DNA from: Micrococcaceae bacterium UBA6021
GTDB taxonomy: Bacteria > Actinomycetota > Actinomycetes > Actinomycetales > Micrococcaceae
Assembly: GCA_002427975.1 (NCBI GenBank)
Contig: DIZT01000124.1
Location: forward strand, 23,295-28,886
DNA: 5,592 nucleotides
Reading direction: 5' to 3'
Made by a program: the position numbers and the translations under genes. The notes beneath the pieces were generated by a model. The model was not told the origin of the DNA, made no database searches, and saw only the letters and a program-made list of their open reading frames with translations. Every line of letters begins with the position of its first letter. Position 1 is the first letter of the stretch. Shown piece after piece: positions 1 to 5,592 of this stretch.

Positions 1-443
1 CCTTGCGCGGCAGGCTGGCCCGGGATGGCAAGAGCAAGGCTGGAGCCGACTTTGGTGCCCACAAACGCGTTGTAGATGACCGGGCTTCCGGTTTTCAGTT
101 CGTCGTTGAGCTCAAGCGGTTCGGGCTCCGCGGAGAAGGTGTCCTCCAGCGTGGAACCGTCCGCACCGTTGACGGCGAGGATGGAGATGTTTGCGATCTG
201 GTTGGCTTTGACCCGGTCGCCGTCGCCCTCGGTGACCACCTTGATGGTGGGCTCGGTGACGTCGAGGGGCTTGGCGAAGTCAACACCGGGAGCCTTTTTG
301 TCCCCGTTGTCCGTCAGTTTCAGGGAGTCGAACTTGGCAGTGTCACCGGCAGTCTGGCTGGTGGGTTCCGGTGCTGCGGGCGAACCGCCGCAGGCGGTAA
401 GCAGCAGCAGGCCGGGGATCAGGATTGCTAGGAGTCGGCGCAC
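1..443 (-). CDS. Lipoprotein, probable FKBP-type peptidyl-prolyl cis-trans isomerase (5' part, cut by window edge)
   Basis: Open frame of 147 codons from a GTG at 443-441, running off the window with no stop. The N-terminus is a lipoprotein signal: Arg2-Arg3, a hydrophobic stretch at residues 4-15, and lipobox LTAC with the lipidated Cys at residue 18. A short Gly/Ser/Pro/Thr-rich linker follows. The mature protein should be anchored to the outer face of the cytoplasmic membrane. Residues about 108-142 (LELND, then AFVGTKVGSSLALAIPG) resemble the end of an FKBP fold, where VG.KVG..L.L.IP is typical; this would be a divergent first FKBP-like domain, with any canonical domain lying outside the window. 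A lipoprotein PPIase after pafA is, from memory, common in Arthrobacter relatives. GTG is chosen because it gives an ideal signal peptide and no in-frame ATG precedes it; the ribosome binding site is weak. The lipoprotein call is firm, the isomerase call moderate. Confidence 0.72.
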   Translation of the reverse strand, partial: MRRLLAILIPGLLLLTACGGSPAAPEPTSQTAGDTAKFDSLKLTDNGDKKAPGVDFAKPLDVTEPTIKVVTEGDGDRVKANQIANISILAVNGADGSTLEDTFSAEPEPLELNDELKTGSPVIYNAFVGTKVGSSLALAIPGQPAAQ

Positions 444-553
444 GTAAGAGAACTTTCGTTGGGGCAGGGTGGACGCGGTACCGGAATCAGGCGCTCGGCA
501 CCGTTGCAAGGCCAAGGAACGGCCCCATCAAGGATAGCCCGTGAACCTGAACG
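444..553 (-). other. Spacer between pafA and the lipoprotein gene
   Basis: This 110-base gap contains no gene. The best structure is a weak hairpin, CCGTT paired with AACGG at 522-518 and 505-501, with a 12-base loop and no following U tract, so it is not a credible intrinsic terminator. An 8-base palindrome, CGGTACCG, lies at 476-483. I could not find a -10/-35 pair I would defend. Whether the lipoprotein gene is co-transcribed with the proteasome genes or has its own promoter cannot be decided from sequence. Confidence 0.4.
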
Positions 554-1918
554 TCAGCCCATAGAGCCCAGGAGGGCATCCACCCGGTCATCGACGCTCC
601 GGAACGGATCCTTGCACAGGATGGTCTGGTGCGCGCGGTCGTTCAGCTTCAGGTGCACCCAGTCAACCGTGTAGTCCCTGCCCAGCTCCTGGGCACGCCG
701 GACGAAATCGCCCCTCAGCTTGGCCCGGGTGGACTGCGGCGGGACGTCGACGGCGTCTTTGATCACCGTGTCATCCACAACCCGCCGAACCGCACCCCTG
801 GACTGCAGGATGTAGTAGAGCCCGCGACTCCGCGAAATGTCATGATACGTAAGATCCAGCTGGGCAATCCGGGGTGCGTCCAGGCCAAGTCCGTGCCGCT
901 GCCGGTAGTTGTCCATCAGCTTTTTCTTGATGGCCCAGTCGATTTCCGTGTCGATGGTACTGGTGTCGCCGCTTTCGATCGCGTTCAGGGTGCGTTGCCA
1001 AAGGTCAAGGATGAGGGGAACGTGGGGGTTGTGGGCCCCGTGCTCCTGGACAAAGGCGGTGACCTTGGTGAGGTACTCCTGCTGGATCTCCAGGGCTGTG
1101 AGCTGGCGGCCGTTGGCCAGCCGGACCAGCGCCCTGCCGGTGAGGTCGTGGGAAATCTCGCGGATGCTGCGGATGGGATTTTCCATCCTCATGTCACGCA
1201 TGATCACCCCTGCCTCAATCATGCGCAGGATGAGGTCCACGGTTCCGACTTTGAGCAGGGCCGTGGTTTCGGACATGTTGGAGTCGCCGACGATTACGTG
1301 GAGCCGCCGGAAGAATTCGGCGTCGGCATGCGGCTCATCCCTGGTGTTGATGATGGGCCGTGACCGTGTGGTGGCGGAGGAGACGCCCTCCCAGATGTGG
1401 TCTGCCCGCTGCGAAAACGCGTATGTGGCCCCGTGCGGAGTCTTCAGGATTTTGCCTGCGCCGGCGATCAGTTGGCGGGTCACCAGGAACGGGATCAGGA
1501 TCTCCGCGAGCCGGGAGAATTCGCCGCGGCGTGGGATGAGGTAGTTCTCATGGCTGCCGTAGGAATTGCCGGCCGAATCGGTGTTGTTCTTGAACAGGTA
1601 GACGGTACCGTTGAAACCCTCGGCAGCCAGCCTCGCCTGCGCCTCATCCACCAGATCGTCAAGGATCAGCTCGCCGGCGCGGTCGTGCGCAATGAGCTGG
1701 GCCAGGTCATCGCATTCGGCCGTGGCGTACTCGGGGTGTGAGCCGACGTCGAGGTACAGCCGGGAACCGTTGGTCAGGAACACGTTGGATGACCGTCCCC
1801 AGCTGACCACCTTGCGGAACAGGTAACGGGCTACTTCTTCCGGTGCCAACGGCCTCGAATCGGGGCTCGAATACGAGATTCCGAACTCGGTCTCTATACC
1901 GAAGATCCTCTTGTCCAT
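554..1918 (-). CDS. pafA: PafA, Pup--protein ligase
   Basis: A 454-residue cytoplasmic ligase, close to the usual 450-480. It phosphorylates the C-terminal Glu of deamidated Pup with ATP and joins it by an isopeptide bond to lysines of target proteins. The fold is of the carboxylate-amine ligase/glutamine synthetase type. Visible motifs: GIETEFG at residues 7-13, with Glu9 matching the essential Mg/ATP ligand of the family; [17 protein letters not shown] at 54-70, with Asp57 matching the catalytic Asp; [18 protein letters not shown] at 110-127; [12 protein letters not shown] at 188-199; [14 protein letters not shown] at 204-217; and the C-terminal DWVHLKLN at 419-426. It is told apart from its paralogue Dop by the EFG form of the first motif and by lacking the long insert before the catalytic Asp. 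The ATG start lies one base after the prcA stop with GAGGAGG six bases upstream, and gives the family's short MxxRI N-terminus. An in-frame extension to 2023 would overlap prcA and is rejected. Confidence 0.97.
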   Translation of the reverse strand: MDKRIFGIETEFGISYSSPDSRPLAPEEVARYLFRKVVSWGRSSNVFLTNGSRLYLDVGSHPEYATAECDDLAQLIAHDRAGELILDDLVDEAQARLAAEGFNGTVYLFKNNTDSAGNSYGSHENYLIPRRGEFSRLAEILIPFLVTRQLIAGAGKILKTPHGATYAFSQRADHIWEGVSSATTRSRPIINTRDEPHADAEFFRRLHVIVGDSNMSETTALLKVGTVDLILRMIEAGVIMRDMRMENPIRSIREISHDLTGRALVRLANGRQLTALEIQQEYLTKVTAFVQEHGAHNPHVPLILDLWQRTLNAIESGDTSTIDTEIDWAIKKKLMDNYRQRHGLGLDAPRIAQLDLTYHDISRSRGLYYILQSRGAVRRVVDDTVIKDAVDVPPQSTRAKLRGDFVRRAQELGRDYTVDWVHLKLNDRAHQTILCKDPFRSVDDRVDALLGSMG

Positions 1919-1931
1919 CTCAGTCCTCCTC
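1916..1931 (-). promoter_or_regulatory. prcA/pafA junction: SD plus TGA-G-ATG
   Basis: The prcA stop TGA (1922-1920), one G (1919) and the pafA ATG (1918-1916) form TGAGATG. A strong Shine-Dalgarno, GAGGAGG, lies at 1931-1925 inside the last prcA codons (Glu-Glu-Asp), leaving six bases to the ATG. Such tight spacing is typical of translational coupling, with a ribosome ending prcA restarting on pafA. The same arrangement occurs at the prcB/prcA junction. Confidence 0.8.
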
Positions 1932-2639
1932 AGCAAGCAGCGCCGTGATATCAACGTCATTGAGCCGCCGGAAGGCCCTGCGGAAACCCCGCGAAGTCTC
2001 CGACTGCCTGTCCAGCACGGCAACCTCCACGGCTTTAGCGGGAAGGGTTCCTCCTGTTTCGGCCTGTTCAGCGCCGCTGGCCAGGCTGCCGGTGGCGAGG
2101 CGGACAGCTCCGCCGAACCGCAACGATTGGCGCCAGCCCCCGGCTATGACCGCAGAAACCCGCTCCGCCTGGCCGCCCATCACAATGAAGCCGTGCTCGT
2201 CAGCGATGGACCCGTCGAACGTGAGCCGGTAGAGGTGGTCCAGTTCCGGCGTGGGGCCAACTTCGGCGACCGCCAGTTCCACTTCAAAGGGTTTCTGTTC
2301 CGCGGTGAAAACGGCACCGAGGCTTTGCGCATAGACGCTGGCGAGCCCCCGCGCGGTGACATCCTCGCGGTCGTAGGAGTAACCGCGGACATCCGCATAC
2401 CGCACCCCGGCCTGGCGGAGACTTTCGAATTCGTTGTACTTGCCGACGGCGGCAAAGGCGATCTTGTCGTAGATCTCGCCAATTTTGTGCAGGGAGGGTG
2501 ACGGGTTTTCAGCTACGAGGGCAATGCCGTCCTGGCAGCTGATGACCACCACGGACCTGCCGCGGGCAATGCCCTTCCGTGCGAAGTCCGCACGGTCCTT
2601 CATCAGTTGTTCAGGTGAGACATAGAACTGCTGCGTCAT
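1920..2639 (-). CDS. prcA: PrcA, 20S proteasome alpha subunit
   Basis: A 239-residue non-catalytic alpha subunit. Seven copies form each outer ring of the barrel, gate substrate entry and provide the pockets that receive the ARC C-terminus. The N-terminal [13 protein letters not shown] segment matches the gating N-terminus of actinobacterial PrcA. Next comes [14 protein letters not shown] at about residues 19-32, in the position of the family's H0 helix and first strand. Other family landmarks are [19 protein letters not shown] (41-59), [10 protein letters not shown] (65-74), [21 protein letters not shown] (84-104), [12 protein letters not shown] (115-126) and [12 protein letters not shown] (137-148). 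No N-terminal Thr nucleophile or propeptide is present, as expected for alpha. The ATG at 2639 sits one base after the prcB stop with GGGAGG six bases upstream. An upstream in-frame start at 2729 would lie within prcB and is not supported. The C-terminus is short and acidic (AEED), whereas I recall a longer tail in Mycobacterium. Confidence 0.97.
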   Translation of the reverse strand: MTQQFYVSPEQLMKDRADFARKGIARGRSVVVISCQDGIALVAENPSPSLHKIGEIYDKIAFAAVGKYNEFESLRQAGVRYADVRGYSYDREDVTARGLASVYAQSLGAVFTAEQKPFEVELAVAEVGPTPELDHLYRLTFDGSIADEHGFIVMGGQAERVSAVIAGGWRQSLRFGGAVRLATGSLASGAEQAETGGTLPAKAVEVAVLDRQSETSRGFRRAFRRLNDVDITALLAEED

Positions 2640-2651
2640 CTCAGGCCTCCC
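2637..2651 (-). promoter_or_regulatory. prcB/prcA junction: SD plus TGA-G-ATG
   Basis: The prcB stop TGA (2643-2641), a single G (2640) and the prcA ATG (2639-2637) form TGAGATG, identical to the prcA/pafA junction. The Shine-Dalgarno GGGAGG occupies 2651-2646 within the last prcB codons, six bases from the ATG. Coupling here would help keep alpha and beta subunits near the 1:1 ratio needed for 28-mer assembly; that role is inference. Confidence 0.8.
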
Positions 2652-3459
2652 GCCGCTCGGCGGACCGGGCTTCGATAATCCTGCCCGCCACAGCGCCGAG
2701 TTCGGATTCGGGGATACGCCGTGCGCCATCCCTGTTTACGGTGTACACAACCGGCCACAGTTGGCGGACGGGATCAGGACCACCGGTGGCGGAGTCGTCG
2801 TCGGCCGCGTCGTAAAGGGATTCGACAGCCACGGAGACCGCCTCGGCTTCGGTCAGGTTGGGCCGCCAGAGCTTCTTCAGCGCGCCCCGGGCAAACACGG
2901 AACCGGAACCGACGGTATGGTGCTCGCGTTCCTCGTACCTGCCGCCGGTGACGTCGTAGGAAAAGAGCCGGCCCACCCCGGCTGTCGTATCAAAGCCGGC
3001 AAACAACGGCACGACGGCGAGTCCCTGCAGGGCCATGGGCAGGTTCCCTCGGATCATGGCCCCCAGACGGTTGGCTTTGCCGTCGAGGCTCAGGAGAGTG
3101 CCCTCGATCTTTTCGTAGTGCTCCAATTCCACCTGGAACAGTCGCGTCAGGTCGATGGCGATGCCGGCAGTGCCGGCGATTCCCAGCACGGAATACCTGT
3201 CCGCCGGGAACACCTTTTCGATGTGCCGGCTGGCAATGACGTTGCCCATGGTGGCCCGCCGGTCACCGGCCATCAGGACGCCGCCGCCATAACTCATCGC
3301 CACGATCGTGGTGGCATGCGGCACCTGCAGCGGAGTTGCCGCCGCCGCAACAGGCATGGAACGGTTGTACGGAAGCAGGTCCGGCCGGTCGCGCTGCAGA
3401 TGCTCGGTGAATGAGGATGTCGCGTTGCCGGCTACCTGGTTGGCGGTTGTTTCCTGCAC
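2641..3459 (-). CDS. prcB: PrcB, 20S proteasome beta (catalytic) subunit
   Basis: A 272-residue precursor of the catalytic Ntn-hydrolase subunit; seven copies form each inner ring. Residues 1-49 are the propeptide. Autocleavage is expected between Ala49 and Thr50, giving a 223-residue mature chain that starts TTIVA, with Thr50 as nucleophile. Mature Asp17 is Asp66 (AGDRR), mature Lys33 is Lys82 (IEKVFPAD), and the VGSGSVFA motif carries the conserved SGS loop. [24 protein letters not shown] and [20 protein letters not shown] regions match the family closely (here [16 protein letters not shown]). The usual residue before the cut is Gly; here it is Ala. The GTG start at 3459 is chosen because AAGGAG lies seven bases upstream and the next residues (QETTANQVA) look like actinobacterial PrcB N-termini. 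An ATG 24 codons earlier (3531) lies in the structured spacer and has no good ribosome binding site. Confidence 0.96.
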   Translation of the reverse strand: MQETTANQVAGNATSSFTEHLQRDRPDLLPYNRSMPVAAAATPLQVPHATTIVAMSYGGGVLMAGDRRATMGNVIASRHIEKVFPADRYSVLGIAGTAGIAIDLTRLFQVELEHYEKIEGTLLSLDGKANRLGAMIRGNLPMALQGLAVVPLFAGFDTTAGVGRLFSYDVTGGRYEEREHHTVGSGSVFARGALKKLWRPNLTEAEAVSVAVESLYDAADDDSATGGPDPVRQLWPVVYTVNRDGARRIPESELGAVAGRIIEARSAERREA

Positions 3460-3466
3460 TGATGCA

Positions 3467-3472
3467 CTCCTT
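3467..3472 (-). promoter_or_regulatory. Ribosome binding site of prcB
   Basis: AAGGAG on the minus strand, seven bases before the GTG at 3459. It decides the prcB start in favour of GTG over the upstream in-frame ATG at 3531. Confidence 0.8.
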
Positions 3473-3507
3473 GAACGTGGTCCTTCAACGTCGGTACAGA
3501 TTTTCGG

Positions 3508-3535
3508 CCGGACGCGGCTTCCGCCACCCATCCGG
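3508..3535 (-). other. Stem-loop between pup and prcB, GNRA-type loop
   Basis: Eight bases after the pup stop codon begins a two-part hairpin. The outer arm CCGGAU (3535-3530) pairs with GUCCGG (3513-3508), with one U-G wobble. A GG bulge (3529-3528) follows on the 5' side. The inner arm GUGGC (3527-3523) pairs with GCCGC (3518-3514), also with one wobble, closing the tetraloop GGAA, which fits GNRA. This gives 11 base pairs. The downstream bases are CCGAAAAUC, with no U run, so it is not a classical rho-independent terminator. It could protect the 3' end of a pup transcript, mark a processing site or reduce read-through into prcB; these roles are inference. Confidence 0.5.
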
Positions 3536-3542
3536 ATCCGGG
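3533..3542 (-). repeat. CCCGGATCCG repeat, copy downstream of pup
   Basis: A 10-base sequence directly abutting the pup stop codon, identical and in the same orientation to 3778-3769 upstream of pup. It overlaps a perfect palindrome CCGGATCCGG (3541-3532) and the outer arm of the following stem-loop. May be chance in GC-rich DNA. Confidence 0.4.
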
Positions 3543-3746
3543 TTACTGGCCGCCCTTTTGGACGAAGGCGCGGACGAACTCCTCGGCGTTGGACTCAAGG
3601 ACGCCGTCGATTTCATCAAGAAGGTCGTCGACGCCCTGGGTGGCAGCCGAGGCCTGCGCTTCGGGGGCTGCCGGCGGCGCCTCCGGGATCTCGTCCTCGA
3701 CCTGGCTGTCGTGTGATTGTGGCTGCTGCTGCTCCTGGCCTGCCAT
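3543..3746 (-). CDS. pup: Pup, prokaryotic ubiquitin-like protein
   Basis: A 67-residue tag, close to the family's usual 60-70. It is attached by PafA to lysines of target proteins and recognised by the ARC coiled coil, delivering them to the proteasome. The conserved C-terminal half is present: [15 protein letters not shown] (residues 39-53), then [14 protein letters not shown] (54-67). It ends in Gln, so Dop must deamidate it to Glu before ligation. Lys64, four residues from the end, is the only lysine. The N-terminal half is disordered-looking and low in complexity: Gln-rich at 4-10, acidic at 13-21, Pro/Ala-rich at 21-36, unlike the Gly/Asp-rich N-terminus of Mycobacterium Pup. The ATG is supported by GAGGAGAG six bases upstream. 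The reading frame is open much further upstream into dop, but that extension has no family counterpart. Being flanked by 83-base spacers on both sides, it is the least tightly coupled gene of the cluster. Confidence 0.97.
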   Translation of the reverse strand: MAGQEQQQPQSHDSQVEDEIPEAPPAAPEAQASAATQGVDDLLDEIDGVLESNAEEFVRAFVQKGGQ

Positions 3747-3752
3747 GGTGAT

Positions 3753-3760
3753 CTCTCCTC
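3753..3760 (-). promoter_or_regulatory. Ribosome binding site of pup
   Basis: GAGGAGAG on the minus strand, six bases from the pup ATG at 3746. A strong Shine-Dalgarno that fixes the start and fits a protein needed in more copies than its enzymes. Confidence 0.8.
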
Positions 3761-3763
3761 TAA

Positions 3764-3783
3764 ATCCTCGGATCCGGGCGGAT
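3764..3783 (-). promoter_or_regulatory. Overlapping short palindromes upstream of pup
   Basis: ATCCGCCCGGAT (3783-3772; ATCCG and CGGAT arms around CC) overlaps ATCCGAGGAT (3773-3764; ATCC and GGAT arms around GA). The pair ends four bases before the pup Shine-Dalgarno. It might be an operator or a small RNA fold affecting ribosome access, but it matches no site I know, and it also contains the second copy of the CCCGGATCCG repeat. Confidence 0.25.
3769..3778 (-). repeat. CCCGGATCCG repeat, copy upstream of pup
   Basis: Exact direct repeat of 3542-3533, placed 22 bases before the pup ATG. Together the two copies bracket the pup gene. Confidence 0.4.
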
Positions 3784-3803
3784 CTGCTGATACGCCCATA
3801 TTG

Positions 3804-3828
3804 CCACGCCGTACGCCCGGCGGCGCGG
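3804..3828 (-). other. GC-rich stem-loop between dop and pup
   Basis: One base after the dop TAA, CCGCGCCG (3828-3821) pairs with CGGCGUGG (3811-3804), eight base pairs with one G-U, around the nine-base loop CCGGGCGUA. The following bases CAAUAUGGG hold no U tract, so termination by the intrinsic mechanism is unlikely. The loop heptamer GGGCGTA (3818-3812) recurs at 3797-3791, 21 bases on. Possible roles are stabilising the arc-dop message or separating it from pup; neither is shown by sequence. Confidence 0.45.
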
Positions 3829-3829
3829 T

Positions 3830-5503
3830 TTACGCCGCAGGCGGAGCGGTGTTGTGCCCCAGCAGTTCGGCGAGAAACGGACCTGCCGTCCGGTGGCGGG
3901 CGAAGAGCCCTCCCGTGAGGGCCCGGGTACCCCGCAGAGGTTCCCGGGTGGGCACGCGCTGAAGCCGGCCGTAGCCGGGAACATCGAAGATGACCGAGTC
4001 CCAGCTGGCCCCCACCACGTCTTTGCCGAAGCTGCTGACGCACCGTCCGCGGAAAAAGGCCCGCGTGTCCGACGGCGGTTCAGTCACCGCTGCGGAGATG
4101 GCGCCGTCGTCGACGATCCGCTGCATCCGGTTCCGTGCCAGGAACCGGTAATACAGTCCCTTCTCCGGCCTGATGTCGGCCCACTGGAGGTCCACGAGGC
4201 CCAGCCGGGCGTCACCCCAGGCGAGGTTATCGCGGTTCCGGTAACCGTCGAGGAGGGAGAGTTTGGCCAGCCATTCCACGGAGGTGGCCGCCGCATTCCT
4301 GTCGGAATCGAGCTGGGTCAGGGTGGCGGCCCAGCGCTCCAGCACATCATGCGTATGGCCGTCCCCGTCCTCGGCATCGGCGACGCCGGTGTCCTGGGCC
4401 AGTTTGGCTGCCGCCTCGTGGTACATCCATTGCAGGTCCAGGGCCGTAACGCGGCGCCCGTCCAGCAGCCTGAGTTTGGCTGTCAGGGACGTATCGTGGC
4501 TGACAGCCTGCAGCGCAGCGACGGGTTCGTGGACTTCCACCTTGGGCGCCAGCCCGGCTTCGATCAGGCTCAGGACCATCGCTGTCGTGCCGAACTTGAG
4601 GTAGTTCGAGGATTGGCTCAGGTTGGCGTCGCCGATGATCACGTGCAGGCGCCGGTATTTGTCGGCGGTGGCGTGCGGCTCGTCGCGGGTGTTGATGATG
4701 GGGCGGCGGATGGTGGTTTCCAGGCCCACCTCGGCCTCGAAGAAATCCGCCCGCTGGCTGATCTGGTACCCGGCGGTGGAGCTGTCCTGGCCCAGGCCCA
4801 CGCGCCCGGCCCCGCACATGATCTGGCGGGTGACGAAGAATGGCGTCAGCCCCCGAACGATGTCCCCGAAGGGCACCGAGCGCGGCATGAGGTAGTTCTC
4901 GTGGGAGCCGTAGGACACGGACTTGTTGTCCGTGTTGTTTTTGTAGAGGTTAACCGGAGGCAGCTCGGGATCGGCGGCCAGGCGCCGGACGGCCGCCAGC
5001 GCTACGAGGTCCCCGGCGGCATCCCAGATCACTGCATCGCGGGGGTTGGTCACCTCGGCACTGGAATACTCCGGATGGGCATGATCCACGTACAGGCGTG
5101 CGCCGTTGCCCAGGACCATGTTCATCAGGAGGCTGCCGGCCTCGTCTTCGCCGTCCAGTTCGAGTTCCTCGCGGCCGTAGGCAAGCGCCACCGCTTCGGC
5201 GTCGAGTACCGGCGGCTGGTCTGTCAGCTGGCTGGGGTGGGCCGAGGCCCGCTCCAGGGTCCAGCCACGGGCGTCGTGGAGGGGCTCCTCGTCCGTATAG
5301 TCCCACCGGGTCTCGGCCCCTCCCGCTGCCCTTTGCCGCGTCACCTGGGCATACGCCTGGACCACGCGGGCGGACATCATGGTGGCGTTCGCTCCGGGCG
5401 CTGACGGGGCGTGGATGCCGTATTCCGTTTCCGCCCCCATGACGCGCATGGCCCCGCCGGCCGGGAGCCCTCCCCCGCCGGCGCGCTCCGGGGCTGCCGT
5501 CAC
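3830..5503 (-). CDS. dop: Dop, depupylase and Pup deamidase
   Basis: A cytoplasmic enzyme, paralogous to PafA, that deamidates the C-terminal Gln of Pup to Glu and hydrolyses the Pup-lysine isopeptide bond. It is 557 residues from the GTG at 5503, or 539 from the ATG at 5449; I recall about 500 for the Mycobacterium protein. Motifs in GTG numbering: MGAETEYGI (22-30), with Glu25 in the catalytic Glu/Mg position; a long insert at about 78-120 rich in Asp/Glu/Leu, the Dop-specific loop that PafA lacks; [17 protein letters not shown] (135-151), with Asp140 in the nucleophile position; [18 protein letters not shown] (188-205); [12 protein letters not shown] (267-278); and [14 protein letters not shown] (284-297). 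The GTG overlaps the arc stop (GTGA) and has GGGA eight bases upstream. The ATG at 5449 gives the N-terminus typical of the family ([11 protein letters not shown]) but only a distant GGAGGG. Function is firm; the start is not settled. Confidence 0.95.
   Translation of the reverse strand: MTAAPERAGGGGLPAGGAMRVMGAETEYGIHAPSAPGANATMMSARVVQAYAQVTRQRAAGGAETRWDYTDEEPLHDARGWTLERASAHPSQLTDQPPVLDAEAVALAYGREELELDGEDEAGSLLMNMVLGNGARLYVDHAHPEYSSAEVTNPRDAVIWDAAGDLVALAAVRRLAADPELPPVNLYKNNTDNKSVSYGSHENYLMPRSVPFGDIVRGLTPFFVTRQIMCGAGRVGLGQDSSTAGYQISQRADFFEAEVGLETTIRRPIINTRDEPHATADKYRRLHVIIGDANLSQSSNYLKFGTTAMVLSLIEAGLAPKVEVHEPVAALQAVSHDTSLTAKLRLLDGRRVTALDLQWMYHEAAAKLAQDTGVADAEDGDGHTHDVLERWAATLTQLDSDRNAAATSVEWLAKLSLLDGYRNRDNLAWGDARLGLVDLQWADIRPEKGLYYRFLARNRMQRIVDDGAISAAVTEPPSDTRAFFRGRCVSSFGKDVVGASWDSVIFDVPGYGRLQRVPTREPLRGTRALTGGLFARHRTAGPFLAELLGHNTAPPAA
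5500..5503 (-). promoter_or_regulatory. arc stop/dop start overlap (GTGA)
   Basis: The arc TGA (5502-5500) overlaps a GTG (5503-5501) that opens the dop frame. Four-base stop/start overlaps of this type usually mean translational coupling within an operon. GGGA lies eight bases before the GTG, inside the last arc codons. This supports the longer dop form, though conservation of the N-terminus supports the ATG at 5449. Confidence 0.55.
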
Positions 5504-5592
5504 AGGTACTGTCCCGTGTTAGGCATCGTTTCGATGGACTTGCCGGGCTCCTGGCCTGCCTTGCCCTGCACGATGGTGCGGATGTAGGTGAT
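5500..5592 (-). CDS. arc: ARC/Mpa, proteasome-associated AAA ATPase (3' end only)
   Basis: Only the last 30 codons lie in the window; the gene runs off the right edge. The visible residues begin [13 protein letters not shown] and end [12 protein letters not shown]. The terminal GQYL, with Tyr second to last, is the hallmark of actinobacterial ARC/Mpa and acts like the HbYX motif of other proteasomal ATPases: it inserts into pockets of the alpha ring to dock the hexamer. The full protein, by family knowledge, has an N-terminal coiled coil that binds Pup, OB domains and an AAA ATPase module; none of these can be checked here. Its place directly before dop is the standard order. The short piece is diagnostic through its tail and neighbours. 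Confidence 0.9.
   Translation of the reverse strand: MTYIRTIVQGKAGQEPGKSIETMPNTGQYL

Noticed and set aside
501..522. Hairpin after pafA as a rho-independent terminator
   Set aside because: Only five firm base pairs, a 12-base loop and no U tract.
629..1363. Plus-strand open frame (244 codons) opposite pafA, resembling the one opposite dop
   Set aside because: The two antisense translations do look alike (both contain GVADD...GVDDG-type stretches), which could suggest a hidden antisense protein family. The similarity follows from PafA and Dop being paralogues, so their complements match too.
1920..2729. Longer PrcA starting inside prcB
   Set aside because: The extension overlaps the prcB coding end in another frame and has no family counterpart. 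The ATG at 2639 has a strong SD.
2641..3531. Upstream ATG giving a 296-residue PrcB
   Set aside because: The extra 24 residues are encoded by the structured pup-prcB spacer, with no good ribosome binding site. The GTG at 3459 has AAGGAG seven bases upstream.
3719..3735. CAG-type triplet run at the start of pup as a microsatellite
   Set aside because: Only three consecutive CAG codons in the Gln-rich N-terminus, too short to call a repeat feature.
3747..3829. Dedicated sigma-70-type promoter for pup
   Set aside because: AT-richer bases near CAATATGGGCGTATCAG look suggestive, but no -10/-35 pair with acceptable spacing could be defended.
3543..4043. Longer 166-codon version of the pup frame
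   Set aside because: The extension runs through the spacer and into dop, has Arg/Pro-rich shadow composition, and the Pup start is fixed by its ribosome binding site and family length.
3854..5404. Long open frame on the plus strand (516 codons) opposite dop
   Set aside because: It is the antisense shadow of dop in GC-rich DNA. Its translation is low in credible domains and the minus-strand frame is a clear Dop.

Overview
The window holds most of an actinobacterial Pup-proteasome locus, read entirely on the minus strand. Transcription runs from position 5592 down to 1: 3' end of arc/mpa (proteasomal ATPase), dop (depupylase/deamidase), pup (prokaryotic ubiquitin-like protein), prcB and prcA (20S core beta and alpha subunits), pafA (Pup ligase), then the 5' part of a lipoprotein gene that is probably an FKBP-type peptidyl-prolyl isomerase. 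High GC content, the gene order and the protein sequences point to a Micrococcaceae actinobacterium, most likely the Arthrobacter/Pseudarthrobacter group. The genus is inferred from recalled sequence similarity, not from a search.

Layout. 5592-5500: last 30 codons of arc, ending in the GQYL tail that docks into the 20S core. 5503-3830: dop, whose GTG start overlaps the arc stop by 4 bases (GTGA). 3829-3747: 83-base spacer with a GC-rich stem-loop just after the dop stop and small palindromes before the pup ribosome binding site. 3746-3543: pup, 67 residues ending in GGQ. 3542-3460: a second 83-base spacer with a stronger stem-loop capped by a GNRA-type loop. 3459-1920: prcB and prcA, one base apart. 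1918-554: pafA, one base after prcA with an almost identical junction. 553-444: short spacer with no convincing terminator. 443-1: lipoprotein, cut by the window edge.

How the genes work together (known biology of the family). Dop deamidates the C-terminal Gln of Pup to Glu. PafA uses ATP to attach that Glu to substrate lysines, and Dop can remove it again. ARC binds pupylated proteins, unfolds them and threads them into the PrcA/PrcB barrel, where the N-terminal Thr of PrcB cuts them. The window therefore encodes the tag, both tag-handling enzymes, the whole protease core and the C-terminus of the unfoldase.

I see no undescribed system here. The points worth a second look are RNA structures on both sides of pup, a duplicated TGA-G-ATG coupling junction, an Ala instead of Gly just before the catalytic Thr of PrcB, and an unresolved dop start. 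No stretch over about 110 bases lacks a gene. No tRNA, rRNA, CRISPR array or mobile element was seen.
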